Positions 6,522 through 13,850 of a DNA stretch of 18,940 bases are shown here, piece after piece. The notes under the pieces are model-generated. The model saw nothing but the letters and a program-made list of their open reading frames with translations, ran no database searches and was not told where the DNA came from. Both the position numbers and the translations under genes were made by a program. Source of the DNA: JAFDVL01 sp043775925 (GTDB lineage: Bacteria; Acidobacteriota; Blastocatellia; RBC074); contig JAYVRW010000206.1 in NCBI GenBank assembly GCA_043775925.1, positions 1-18,940 on the forward strand, read 5' to 3'. The number at the start of each line of letters is the position of its first letter. Within the stretch, counting starts at the first letter, position 1.

Positions 6522-7640
6522 CTACACTCGCTCAAATTTCTTAGATTTCGCCGAGCGTTCAATCGCATCCAGTACGCGATTATTCCGTACACCATCTTCA
6601 AAATTCGGCGTCGGGATTTTTCCAGTCTTCACCGCATTTAATAAGTCAAAAACAGTATGCGTAAACGTATGCTCGTAGCCGATGATGTGTCCGGGAGGCC
6701 ACCACGCACCGATGTACGGATGCCTCGCATCAGTGGCGAGAATTGTTTTGAATCCACTGTTCGGGCCTTCTTCGCGGTACACTTCCAATTCATTCATGCG
6801 CTCCAGATCAAAGACAATGCTACCTTTGCTACCATTAATCTCGAAGCGATTATAATTTTTTCGACCCAGTGCAAAACGTGAACCTTCGATGGTTCCAATG
6901 GCGCCATTTTTAAATTTCACGATGGAAAGCGCGGCGTCGTCTACATCAACTTTGCCCATTTTCTTCGGATCATCAGGCATTGGACGTTGATTGATGAAGG
7001 TTTTGAGCAAGCCGGAAACATCAGTGATTTCGCCGACCAGATAACGCGCTAAATCAATTGAATGCGAAGCGATGTCACCGAGTGCGCCGGAGCCAGCGAC
7101 AGATTTTTGCAAACGCCAGACACGCGGAAACGCCGGATCAACGATCCAGTCTTGCAGATAGGTTCCGCGATAATGATAAATTTCTCCGATGTCTCCCGCC
7201 TCAATCATCTGCTTTGCTAAGACCACTGCCGGAATGCGGCGGTAGTTGTGGCAGAGCATGTGAATGACTTTATTTCGTTTCACAGCTTTCAAAACTTCTT
7301 CTGCTTCGGCGAGAGTATTGGATAAAGGTTTTTCACAGAAGACTACTTTTTTGGCTTCCGCTGCGGCGATGGCTTGGGGCGTGTGAACATCTCCGGGCGA
7401 GCAAATATCAATGATGTCAATGTCTTTGCGCTCCATCAACCGGCGCCAGTCAGTTTCGGTTTCTTCCCAGCCGAGCTGATTCGCGGCAGTCTTCACGGCG
7501 GATTCATTGCGTCCGCAAATGACTTTCATGACAGGCTCAAAAGGGACATCAAAAAATCGTGATACCTGACGCCACGCATTGCTGTGTGTGCGTCCCATAA
7601 ATTGGTATCCGATCATGGCTATATTTATTTTTTTCTTCAT
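6522..7640 (-). CDS. Gfo/Idh/MocA family NAD(P)-dependent oxidoreductase
   Basis: This is a 372-residue sugar or cyclitol dehydrogenase-like enzyme of usual family length. The Rossmann fold is at the N-terminus (IAMIGYQFMGRTHSNAW, residues 7-23). The family EKP motif is at 103-105, and the catalytic region GDIASHSID at 188-196 gives K104, D189 and H193 as likely active residues. The GYxFMGxxHSNAW opening resembles the branch with inositol- and levoglucosan-dehydrogenase-like enzymes, but the substrate cannot be fixed. It has no signal peptide, so it should be cytosolic. The start is ATG at 7640, 12 nt after the stop of the HNH gene, with GAGG overlapping that stop. It is therefore probably co-transcribed as the last gene of a four-gene minus-strand run. 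Confidence 0.88.
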   Translation of the reverse strand: MKKKINIAMIGYQFMGRTHSNAWRQVSRFFDVPFEPVMKVICGRNESAVKTAANQLGWEETETDWRRLMERKDIDIIDICSPGDVHTPQAIAAAEAKKVVFCEKPLSNTLAEAEEVLKAVKRNKVIHMLCHNYRRIPAVVLAKQMIEAGDIGEIYHYRGTYLQDWIVDPAFPRVWRLQKSVAGSGALGDIASHSIDLARYLVGEITDVSGLLKTFINQRPMPDDPKKMGKVDVDDAALSIVKFKNGAIGTIEGSRFALGRKNYNRFEINGSKGSIVFDLERMNELEVYREEGPNSGFKTILATDARHPYIGAWWPPGHIIGYEHTFTHTVFDLLNAVKTGKIPTPNFEDGVRNNRVLDAIERSAKSKKFERV

Positions 7641-7652
7641 TCTTTCTAAACC

Positions 7653-8534
7653 TCAAGAGTTATAGTTAGTGCTGAGAAAATCATCAGCTTCTTTGGCAAA
7701 TTTGCGAGCATTAATTGCATTATTCCGGCACAAATCGTAAAAGGCGCGGGCGCAAGCCGATTGACTGGTACGAGGTGACAGTGCAGTTGCGATGAGGCTG
7801 CGCGCGTCTGTCGCGTCTTCATTACTGACATTGCGTTTGCTTAGAAATTTGAATGCCAGCCAGAGTTTCTGAATAATTTCCGCACGTAGTCTAAGCAAAT
7901 CTTCGCGGATGTCCAAGGCAAAAAGGTCTATCGTGACTCTGGCGCGTCGGTGTTTGTGACCTTTACGATATTTAGGGACAGGCAAAATACCCCGATATGT
8001 AATTAAATCTTCAGGATCGTCATCCAAATTGCCTAATGGATAAATCAGATAGGATTGCTCAAATTTGAGCTTCTCAAAATCATCTGAATCCATCACGCGT
8101 TGACTGGCAACTGGAAAATAATTTCCCTTGAGTGTGGTATTGCACATCTTGCACGAAGTTGCGTAATTGAAAATATTGTAAGCGAGCAAATAATAACCAT
8201 TGTCTGCTGCTTCGCCTGTAGAAAATTGGTAATCAGGTTGTAACTCTTTCGACTTCGCAGGCCAAGCTTTGACTGCATTCTTGGGACGAAAATGCTCGAC
8301 GTCATGTTCGATCCGTCCAGCACTTAATAAGCGATCACAAAACGCACATTTGTTGTGTTGAAGTCGCATGAAGACAGGCTTAATTTCTCCCCAGGAATTT
8401 TTGCTATCGGTTTCGTTGAATTTACTGGCAGCGCGAAATGCCGCAGTTTTATTTTTTGCTTTCGCCAGCCAGCCACGCTTTTCTTGCTCGATAGCGGCTT
8501 CAAGTTCTGCGGATGTGATCGGGTAACGGATCAT
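7653..8534 (-). CDS. ptuB: HNH nuclease, PtuB-like (Septu-type defence)
   Basis: This 293-residue HNH-type nuclease has C63-A-F-C66 followed by V-E-H81-F-R-P-K, then a YYLLAYNIFNY stretch and S-C128-K-M-C131-N132 with KGNYFP after it. This order (CxxC, EHFRPK, Y-LLAY, SCxxCN, K--FP) is the signature of the family containing PtuB of Septu and the HNH effector of retron Ec78 (TIGR02646-like). Two CxxC pairs should bind structural zinc and H81 is the likely catalytic histidine. The C-terminal half is helical. Its ATG overlaps the TGA of the ATPase gene by 4 nt (ATGA), so translation is probably coupled. In Septu, PtuA and PtuB form a complex that cleaves nucleic acid on infection; here that role is inferred from family and partner. 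No reverse transcriptase is nearby, so it is not a retron. Confidence 0.82.
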   Translation of the reverse strand: MIRYPITSAELEAAIEQEKRGWLAKAKNKTAAFRAASKFNETDSKNSWGEIKPVFMRLQHNKCAFCDRLLSAGRIEHDVEHFRPKNAVKAWPAKSKELQPDYQFSTGEAADNGYYLLAYNIFNYATSCKMCNTTLKGNYFPVASQRVMDSDDFEKLKFEQSYLIYPLGNLDDDPEDLITYRGILPVPKYRKGHKHRRARVTIDLFALDIREDLLRLRAEIIQKLWLAFKFLSKRNVSNEDATDARSLIATALSPRTSQSACARAFYDLCRNNAINARKFAKEADDFLSTNYNS

Positions 8535-9877
8535 TTATTCTTGACGGGCTTTCGGGTCGCCTTATTGGGTTTGGTTTTGGATTTGACCTTTTGGTGCGAT
8601 GTTCCGTTAGTAGGGCTAGACAGCTTTTCCATAAATGACAATGCCGCTTTCAAATCGCCTTCACCTGCTTTGAGGGATAAATCTTTCAACTCGTCTACAA
8701 AAGGTTCAGCTCGCGTAGTCGTCATATTGAAATACGAACTCAATAACACTTGCTCCGCATTGCGCCCATAAATTTGTTCATCGTATTGCTTCACGACCGA
8801 GGCACCGTTGGTTGTCGGTTCCATGACAAAAATATTTTCCTTGTCGAGCGATCCGGCTACGATGGGGCTGTGCGTAGTGAAAACAAATTGTAGGTTCGGG
8901 AGTGTTTCAGAGATGGTAGAAATTACTGACCGTTGCCATTCAGGATGCAGATGCAAATCAATTTCGTCTACGAGAACAATGCCGCGATTGTCTACGAGCT
9001 TGGCTCCTTTCGGTGCGCCCATACATACGTGGTAGAGAAGATCAGCGATCCATCCGATGTAGGCGCGATAACCATCCGACAACGCGCCAAATGGAGCTTT
9101 TGTGCCGTTGACTTCAAAGAGATATTCGCCCTGTTCAAATTCGCCCGCAAAAGAGGCACTTTCTGGTAATAAGCGATTGATGAGATTGACGACTTGCTTA
9201 TGACGACCTGGGTTTTCTTTGCGAAGATTGGGCAACCAAAGCGCAAGAGGGATTAGCGATACAAACCCCTCGAATAATCCAGCTACACGTTCGTAACGTA
9301 ACAAACGATTTTTCCGGCGGGCATTCAAATCAACCTTTTCGGAATCTTCAACTAAACGCGATGCACCGTAGCCAACCAATAGAAACGCTGGATGATCTTC
9401 ATACATTATTGCTCTGATACTTCGACGTGTGAGTGCAGTAAAGTCGGGGTCAACCAAATATTCAAAGCCTCCTATATCGAGGATTTCGGCAGAAACGTTT
9501 AGGTTTCGTTTGAGAAAATTTTTAGCACCAAAATCTTGGTGATAATCTTGGTCATGTAAAAGCAGGCTCGCATCAATGCAAGTATCAGCTTCAGCCTTTC
9601 TCGATTTTCTTAGCAACTTCACTTCGAATTTTTTTACTGAATGATCTCGCCTAATGAGGCGATAAGGAACAAAACCTGACTGTTTAATTATTGGCGATAG
9701 AAGGCTAATTGCAATCGCCTTCAGGACAGTTGATTTGCCAGAACCGTTATCTCCTAAGAGTAAATTGATGTTAGGCATCCGAGGCGGAGCTTTTACTTCC
9801 CGCCCCGGATATTGAAAAGTCAATTCTGCTTCTTCAAAACAACGAAGATTCTCAATTTTGATTGAGGTGATATACAA
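8531..9877 (-). CDS. ptuA: AAA/ABC-type ATPase, PtuA-like (Septu-type defence)
   Basis: This is a 448-residue ATPase of the SMC/OLD-like AAA_21 type. Walker A is GDNGSGKST (42-50), a conserved GYGASR lies at 169-174, an ABC-like signature LSDGYRAYIG at 266-275, Walker B VLVDEID at 301-307 followed by LHLHPEWQ, and the switch histidine in TTHSP (H336). No TOPRIM domain is present, unlike OLD nucleases; nuclease function would come from the partner HNH protein. The last 25 residues are lysine-rich. The start is TTG at 9877: AGAGGG lies 8 nt upstream, overlapping the stop of the acylase gene, and no better start exists. Septu PtuA proteins are ATPases of this type in operon with PtuB. The assignment rests on motif set and pairing; a distinct ATPase subfamily is possible. 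Confidence 0.8.
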   Translation of the reverse strand: MYITSIKIENLRCFEEAELTFQYPGREVKAPPRMPNINLLLGDNGSGKSTVLKAIAISLLSPIIKQSGFVPYRLIRRDHSVKKFEVKLLRKSRKAEADTCIDASLLLHDQDYHQDFGAKNFLKRNLNVSAEILDIGGFEYLVDPDFTALTRRSIRAIMYEDHPAFLLVGYGASRLVEDSEKVDLNARRKNRLLRYERVAGLFEGFVSLIPLALWLPNLRKENPGRHKQVVNLINRLLPESASFAGEFEQGEYLFEVNGTKAPFGALSDGYRAYIGWIADLLYHVCMGAPKGAKLVDNRGIVLVDEIDLHLHPEWQRSVISTISETLPNLQFVFTTHSPIVAGSLDKENIFVMEPTTNGASVVKQYDEQIYGRNAEQVLLSSYFNMTTTRAEPFVDELKDLSLKAGEGDLKAALSFMEKLSSPTNGTSHQKVKSKTKPNKATRKPVKNK

Positions 9878-9889
9878 ACGTTTTTCCCT

Positions 9890-12136
9890 CTACTTCGTCG
9901 CAGCCCGCGCCGCATTTTCACCCGGATGATAAGAGCTTTCTAAATTCGCCTTAATCTCTTCCAGCGTGTAATAAGCAGGCTTGAATTGTTTCTTTGAATA
10001 CAGCTCCGCCTGGTCGAAATAATGTTTGGAATTTGGATCATTGCGTTGACCGAATTGAATTAATGATCGTGCTTTCACTTTTGGGCCGAACTCGACGACG
10101 CTGACAAAAGAATGTCCGACTTGTCCGTACATTCGTTTCAATCCTTTCGCAATCGGCGTATCAATCGGCGTGTAAAAATTAAAAATAATTCCGACGTAGT
10201 TTCCGGGGCCGCCTTCGACGGGAAGACTGGGTTTGTTGTCATCGAAATTTTCAAGGACGCCGCTGGTGTGGACGCGTTGCAAGCGTACGGCTTCGCCCCA
10301 TTTGACTTTCCATGTACCCCAGGATTTTGTGAAGTTCCCCATGACAAATTCGAGGATAGCATTTTCAGGATACGCCATTTTCGCGGTCATCTGTTTCGCG
10401 GCTTGTTGCTGCCGTGCGTAAGCCCACATTGTGAAAAGCGTCATCGCTTCAGAATCGAGCGTGGCGCGTCCATTCCAGGCTTTCAAGAGCTGGATGGCTT
10501 CGGCGGTTTTATCGGCTTTGGCGGGATCGGTGGATTTCATTTTTTCCCATTCGGCAGAAACCATCGGAATCAACGTTTCGGCTTCGATGCAGCGATTATC
10601 AAATGAGGCGTTCCCCCACTCCTCAAAGCTGAATTTTTCTTTTTCGCCTAACAATCGGCGCGACATTCTGGAACGTGCGCCGTCGTCTTCCGTGACCATG
10701 TATTTCGGAAAATTCGCCGCAACTGGATTATCTTTCGCACCTTCTTTTGTTGCTAAAAAAGGCGTGTCATTGCAATTCTGTGCCCAGCCAGCTTCGGGAT
10801 TTAAAATTTGCGGCAGCTCTTCAAATTTGTGATAACCCTGCCATTCCGTGCCGGGATCGGAACCGTCTACGGGCTTCGACCAATCGTATTTTTGATCGCG
10901 TTTCGGAACTGCGCCGTAGTAAACATAAAACGCATTTCCTTTGTTGTCGGCGTACATCGTATTGAACATTGGCACATCGCATTTGCTCATCGCGGCCTTG
11001 AATTCAGTCAGGTTTTTCGCTTTGCCCATCCAGTAGCGTTGTTCTAATGAGCCAGAACCTTCAAATTTTGCCATCCGCGCTGCGAGCGGTTTTCCGTCTC
11101 GTACGGCGACGATTGGTCCGTGATGCGTTTTGCGTAATTTGAATGTTTTGGATTCCATCCCGTTATCAGTTTTGACCAAAATTGTTTCGTTCCATTCAAT
11201 CGCAGTGCGGTGTTCATTGCCGTATTTATAGCTCAACGGGTTTTTCGGGTCATCAAATTTTTCTTCCCACGCGTCATAAATATCTGGTGCGTTGACGGTA
11301 TGGCTCCAACCTAAATTTTCGTTGTGACCAAGAGTTGGAAATGGTGAACCGGGGAAGGAAGCGCCGGACATATTCCATCCTGATGCGCTGTGGACGTGAC
11401 CTTCAATCCATTGTCCTGGACCGAAAAATGGTTGATGCGGATTGACGAGCAACATCGCATTTCCGGTCGCGGATTTTTTAGAAGAAATCGCCCACGTATT
11501 CGAACCGATCAAGCCCGAACTCCAGACATCTTCATCGGGAGGCAGTGGAGTTTTCATCGGCGAAAGTCCGGCGATTTTTACAGGTTCGAATGAAGCGCGT
11601 TTTTCAGCGGATTTAAAGCCAAAACGATTGAAAATGAAAAGCTGATATTGTGCGAATCGTCCGAAGGCGATGACGTGCCATGGTTCAAATTTTGTGATGA
11701 GGCGCGGCTTCACGTTTGGATTTTTGGCGAGATAGTAGTTCAATCCACCCGCCGTTGACTCGCACATTTCCCTGACCATTTTATTACCGTTCGTGTAATC
11801 AGCGATAGAAAGTTTGACGATTTCCAGTTGGCGATTCAAGACATCCTGATCCAGCATTTTATCACCATAAACTTCTGAAGCGCGTCCGATGGCTTGAATG
11901 TAACTATCTTCAATCTGCCAGAAATTATCTTCGGCTTGGGCGTACATAAATCCGAACATGACGCTTGCATCGGTTGGCCCGTAAATGTGCGGGACTCCCC
12001 AATTATCGCGGTAAATCGTCACGGAGTTGGCGATTTTTTCTGTGCTAAGCTTCGGCGCAGGTTTTGCAATAAGTGAAAATTGTAAAAGAAAAACTGCTAT
12101 TCCAAAAAGCGTAATTGAACGTAGGCTGGTTTTCAT
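9890..12136 (-). CDS. Penicillin acylase family Ntn-hydrolase (possible AHL acylase)
   Basis: This exported hydrolase of about 748 residues belongs to the penicillin amidase (S45) family. A signal peptide (KTSLRSITLFGIAVFLLQFS) precedes the chain. The early YRDNWGVPHIYG block (VxRDxxGVPHI) is typical of the alpha subunit. After a spacer comes G-S212-N-T-W-A, where autocleavage would expose Ser212 as the N-terminal nucleophile of the beta subunit; NPHQPF and THHGPIV follow as expected. Members cleave penicillins, acyl-homoserine lactones or other amides; the substrate is not determinable. ATG at 12136 is chosen over one 54 nt upstream because GAGG lies 5 nt before it and the signal peptide then starts the protein. 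The ATPase gene starts 12 nt after its stop, so it probably leads an operon with the ATPase, HNH and oxidoreductase genes. Confidence 0.88.
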   Translation of the reverse strand: MKTSLRSITLFGIAVFLLQFSLIAKPAPKLSTEKIANSVTIYRDNWGVPHIYGPTDASVMFGFMYAQAEDNFWQIEDSYIQAIGRASEVYGDKMLDQDVLNRQLEIVKLSIADYTNGNKMVREMCESTAGGLNYYLAKNPNVKPRLITKFEPWHVIAFGRFAQYQLFIFNRFGFKSAEKRASFEPVKIAGLSPMKTPLPPDEDVWSSGLIGSNTWAISSKKSATGNAMLLVNPHQPFFGPGQWIEGHVHSASGWNMSGASFPGSPFPTLGHNENLGWSHTVNAPDIYDAWEEKFDDPKNPLSYKYGNEHRTAIEWNETILVKTDNGMESKTFKLRKTHHGPIVAVRDGKPLAARMAKFEGSGSLEQRYWMGKAKNLTEFKAAMSKCDVPMFNTMYADNKGNAFYVYYGAVPKRDQKYDWSKPVDGSDPGTEWQGYHKFEELPQILNPEAGWAQNCNDTPFLATKEGAKDNPVAANFPKYMVTEDDGARSRMSRRLLGEKEKFSFEEWGNASFDNRCIEAETLIPMVSAEWEKMKSTDPAKADKTAEAIQLLKAWNGRATLDSEAMTLFTMWAYARQQQAAKQMTAKMAYPENAILEFVMGNFTKSWGTWKVKWGEAVRLQRVHTSGVLENFDDNKPSLPVEGGPGNYVGIIFNFYTPIDTPIAKGLKRMYGQVGHSFVSVVEFGPKVKARSLIQFGQRNDPNSKHYFDQAELYSKKQFKPAYYTLEEIKANLESSYHPGENAARAATK

Positions 12137-12155
12137 AAGTACCTCAGAAAAGGTA

Positions 12156-12176
12156 AAACAGGCGTTCTGCCTGTTT
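12156..12176 (-). terminator. Hairpin between the [2Fe-2S] and acylase genes
   Basis: AAACAGGC and GCCTGTTT form a perfect 8-bp stem with a 5-nt loop. Read on the minus strand the stem is followed by a T-rich run (TTTTACCTTTT). It lies after the stop at 12205 and before the start at 12136, so it can end the [2Fe-2S] transcript or attenuate entry into the acylase operon. Confidence 0.55.
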
Positions 12177-12204
12177 AATTGTTTAGTCACACGGGATGCC
12201 TAAC

Positions 12205-13143
12205 TTACCCTAATTTTCGTAATAATCCGTGCCACGGCGGAATCACGATTGAGACGTTACCATAACATTTCACCTGACATGCCATGCGAATCGGTGAATC
12301 TTTTTCGCCCGTGAATCCATCGTAGCAAAAAACATTTTTGACTTTATCTAATTCACGTTCGTTGGGTGGAGAGATTTTGTCAGTATCCGACAACACGCCG
12401 ACCCAGCAGGTTCCGCAGGCGCAGGTGCGACATTCAACTGGAATTGGCCCTTCACCTTCGCGGCAGCGCGCATCAGAAAGATGTTTCGGCAGTGTGACTT
12501 CTGCCGCAGCCATGGTAATGTCCTGCAAATTCACGACGCCAAATTTTGCCTCTGACTCGTTTTCGTTAAAATTCACCGTGAAGCGTTTATCTACTGTTCT
12601 CAAAAATCCAAAGACTCCCTGTGAAGCTTCAGCGTTACGCGATGTTACAATTTGATCGGGAGATTTAGCGGAATGCTTGACCGTGACCTTTGCCGCTTCT
12701 TTCATTTTTTCAACGCCAACTTGTTCTAACGTCATGAGTGCGACGGCGGTAATTCCTACGACTAATGAACGCTCCGCCTTCACCGTAGATGCAATTTTAT
12801 TGGCTAATTCTAAGATTTGATCTGGTAAAGGAGCGGTAGATTCAGCGCTTGCATGCGCTGCGATGGCGGCTTTGACTTGTGGCCAGTAGCGATGACCGTA
12901 AAGAAAATGCGCCGATTCATCTGCTTGATCGCTCAGTAAATATTTACCTTTGAGCGTGAGGGAAGTTTCAAATTTCGCTTTATCTTCGGCGACATCGTAG
13001 GCGCGTTTGAGTTTGAGTGGAAAAAAAGAAAACCAGATGCGCGTAGCTCTTTTGTCTACAGCGTGAATGTGCGGTTCAAGTGTGAAAAGGACTTGTAACC
13101 AATCGGTATCATCGTGCTGATGAAGTAATGAAATAAACGACAT
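12205..13143 (-). CDS. Protein with C-terminal [2Fe-2S] ferredoxin-like domain
   Basis: This 312-residue protein has the ferredoxin pattern only at its C-terminus. C238-x4-C243-x2-C246 (within CRTCACGTCWVGVL) plus C289 in IRMACQVKCYG match the CxxxxCxxC...C ligands of plant-type [2Fe-2S] ferredoxins, and the last residues (GNVSIVIP) resemble the closing strand. Extra cysteines at 227, 241, 273 and 293 may be structural. The first 165 residues are mainly helical and unlike any family I can name; they include an FLYGHRYWPQVKAAI stretch. No signal peptide or membrane helix is seen, so it should be cytosolic. AAGGAG lies 11 nt before the ATG. Electron transfer is likely; partner and pathway are unknown. 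Confidence 0.75.
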   Translation of the reverse strand: MSFISLLHQHDDTDWLQVLFTLEPHIHAVDKRATRIWFSFFPLKLKRAYDVAEDKAKFETSLTLKGKYLLSDQADESAHFLYGHRYWPQVKAAIAAHASAESTAPLPDQILELANKIASTVKAERSLVVGITAVALMTLEQVGVEKMKEAAKVTVKHSAKSPDQIVTSRNAEASQGVFGFLRTVDKRFTVNFNENESEAKFGVVNLQDITMAAAEVTLPKHLSDARCREGEGPIPVECRTCACGTCWVGVLSDTDKISPPNERELDKVKNVFCYDGFTGEKDSPIRMACQVKCYGNVSIVIPPWHGLLRKLG

Positions 13144-13242
13144 GTTTGACGGGACTCCTTAAAGTCATTTGGGAAAATTATTTTTGAATGAGGAAAGAAG
13201 ATACCGGAAAGTGGAAGGAAAAGGCAATGGTATGAAGTGTTT

Positions 13243-13296
13243 AGAGTTCACGCTTCAGCGTGTTTATTTTGGCAGGCACGCTGAAGCGTGAACTCT
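13243..13296. repeat. Perfect 20-bp palindrome (REP-like hairpin)
   Basis: AGAGTTCACGCTTCAGCGTG (13243-13262) and its exact reverse complement (13277-13296) flank a 14-nt loop. It begins 6 nt after the stop of the minus-strand gene ending at 13302. It probably acts as a 3' stem-loop for that transcript, though no T-run follows on that strand. The sequence looks like a dispersed intergenic repeat, but only one copy is in the window. Confidence 0.8.
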
Positions 13297-13301
13297 GAAT
13301 T

Positions 13302-13676
13302 TTAAGGCGCAACTGATTGTCGCAATTCGCTCCGCAATTTCTCAATTTCTTCCATTTTACTTTGGACTTTCGTAAACAATTCAGTTTGCGCCTTAATGCC
13401 TTCGGCCACGAGGAAGGCTGTAGCTTCAGAGCGATTTTTATAAATCCCTGCTGAAACCAGTGTGTCTACGGCATCGGATTCGGCATCTGGCAAGCGCAAA
13501 ATGACAGTTGTGTCTTTAACATTGACCGCACGTTCGACGGCTTTGTTGATGGTGTCGGGAGCTTTAGAAATAAAGTCGCGGATCGCGTTGACGACATCAT
13601 CTACAGGAGAAGTTTTGGCTTCCTGTTGTGGTGTAGTGTAAATCGGCGCTATTTGTTCGTTGTTTTGATCTGACAT
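13302..13676 (-). CDS. Ribbon-helix-helix-like DNA-binding protein
   Basis: This 124-residue protein has a central block (about residues 55-95) shaped like a ribbon-helix-helix fold. A short beta strand (TTVILRLPD) is followed by a helix (SDAVDTLVSAG), a turn with the K-N-R-S-E-A element typical of RHH helix two, and a helix (TAFLVAEGI). The N-terminal 30 residues are polar and probably disordered, and residues 96-120 are a charged helix that could form a coiled coil. Proteins with this block occur as stand-alone regulators; no toxin gene is adjacent, so a toxin-antitoxin role is not claimed. AGGAG lies 6 nt before the ATG. It may be autoregulatory, but no operator was identified. Confidence 0.65.
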   Translation of the reverse strand: MSDQNNEQIAPIYTTPQQEAKTSPVDDVVNAIRDFISKAPDTINKAVERAVNVKDTTVILRLPDAESDAVDTLVSAGIYKNRSEATAFLVAEGIKAQTELFTKVQSKMEEIEKLRSELRQSVAP

Positions 13677-13745
13677 GATTTTCTCCTGAATAGAACTGGT
13701 AAATAATTCTCATTCCACGGTAAATTTATGCATAGGAAAAGCTGC

Positions 13746-13800
13746 GTCGCGTCAGCGACGGTTGATTCCATCTTGTCAATCGTCGCTACGCGACTTTTTT
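13746..13800 (+). terminator. Imperfect hairpin with T-tract (REP-like)
   Basis: GTCGCGTCAGCGACGGTTGA (13746-13765) pairs with TCAATCGTCGCTACGCGAC (13776-13794) with one bulge and one G-T pair; TTTTTT follows on the plus strand. No plus-strand gene ends here, so its terminator form may be incidental to a dispersed repeat. On the minus strand it lies downstream of the LemA-like gene and could act as its 3' stem-loop. Confidence 0.5.
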
Positions 13801-13850
13801 GGATTAACCTCTAATATTGCCAAACGAACTATCACGGTAGAAAGTTCACT

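Noticed and set aside
8355..8771. Plus-strand ORF opposite the ATPase and HNH genes
   Set aside because: It is a shadow of two well-supported minus-strand genes, has low-complexity composition and no recognisable domain or ribosome-binding site.
7653..9877. Retron encoding PtuAB-type effectors
   Set aside because: No reverse transcriptase gene or msr-msd-like structured region is present on either side; both flanks are enzyme genes within 13 nt.
10112..10606. Long plus-strand ORF inside the penicillin acylase gene
   Set aside because: Antisense shadow of a clear coding sequence, rich in F, G and R as expected from the complement; no family features.
12137..12190. Upstream ATG start for the penicillin acylase
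   Set aside because: It would add 18 residues before the signal peptide and run through the hairpin at 12156; the ATG at 12136 has GAGG at proper spacing.
13302..13676. Ribbon-helix-helix protein as a toxin-antitoxin antitoxin
   Set aside because: No small toxin-like ORF lies next to it; neighbours are separated by repeats and unrelated in type.
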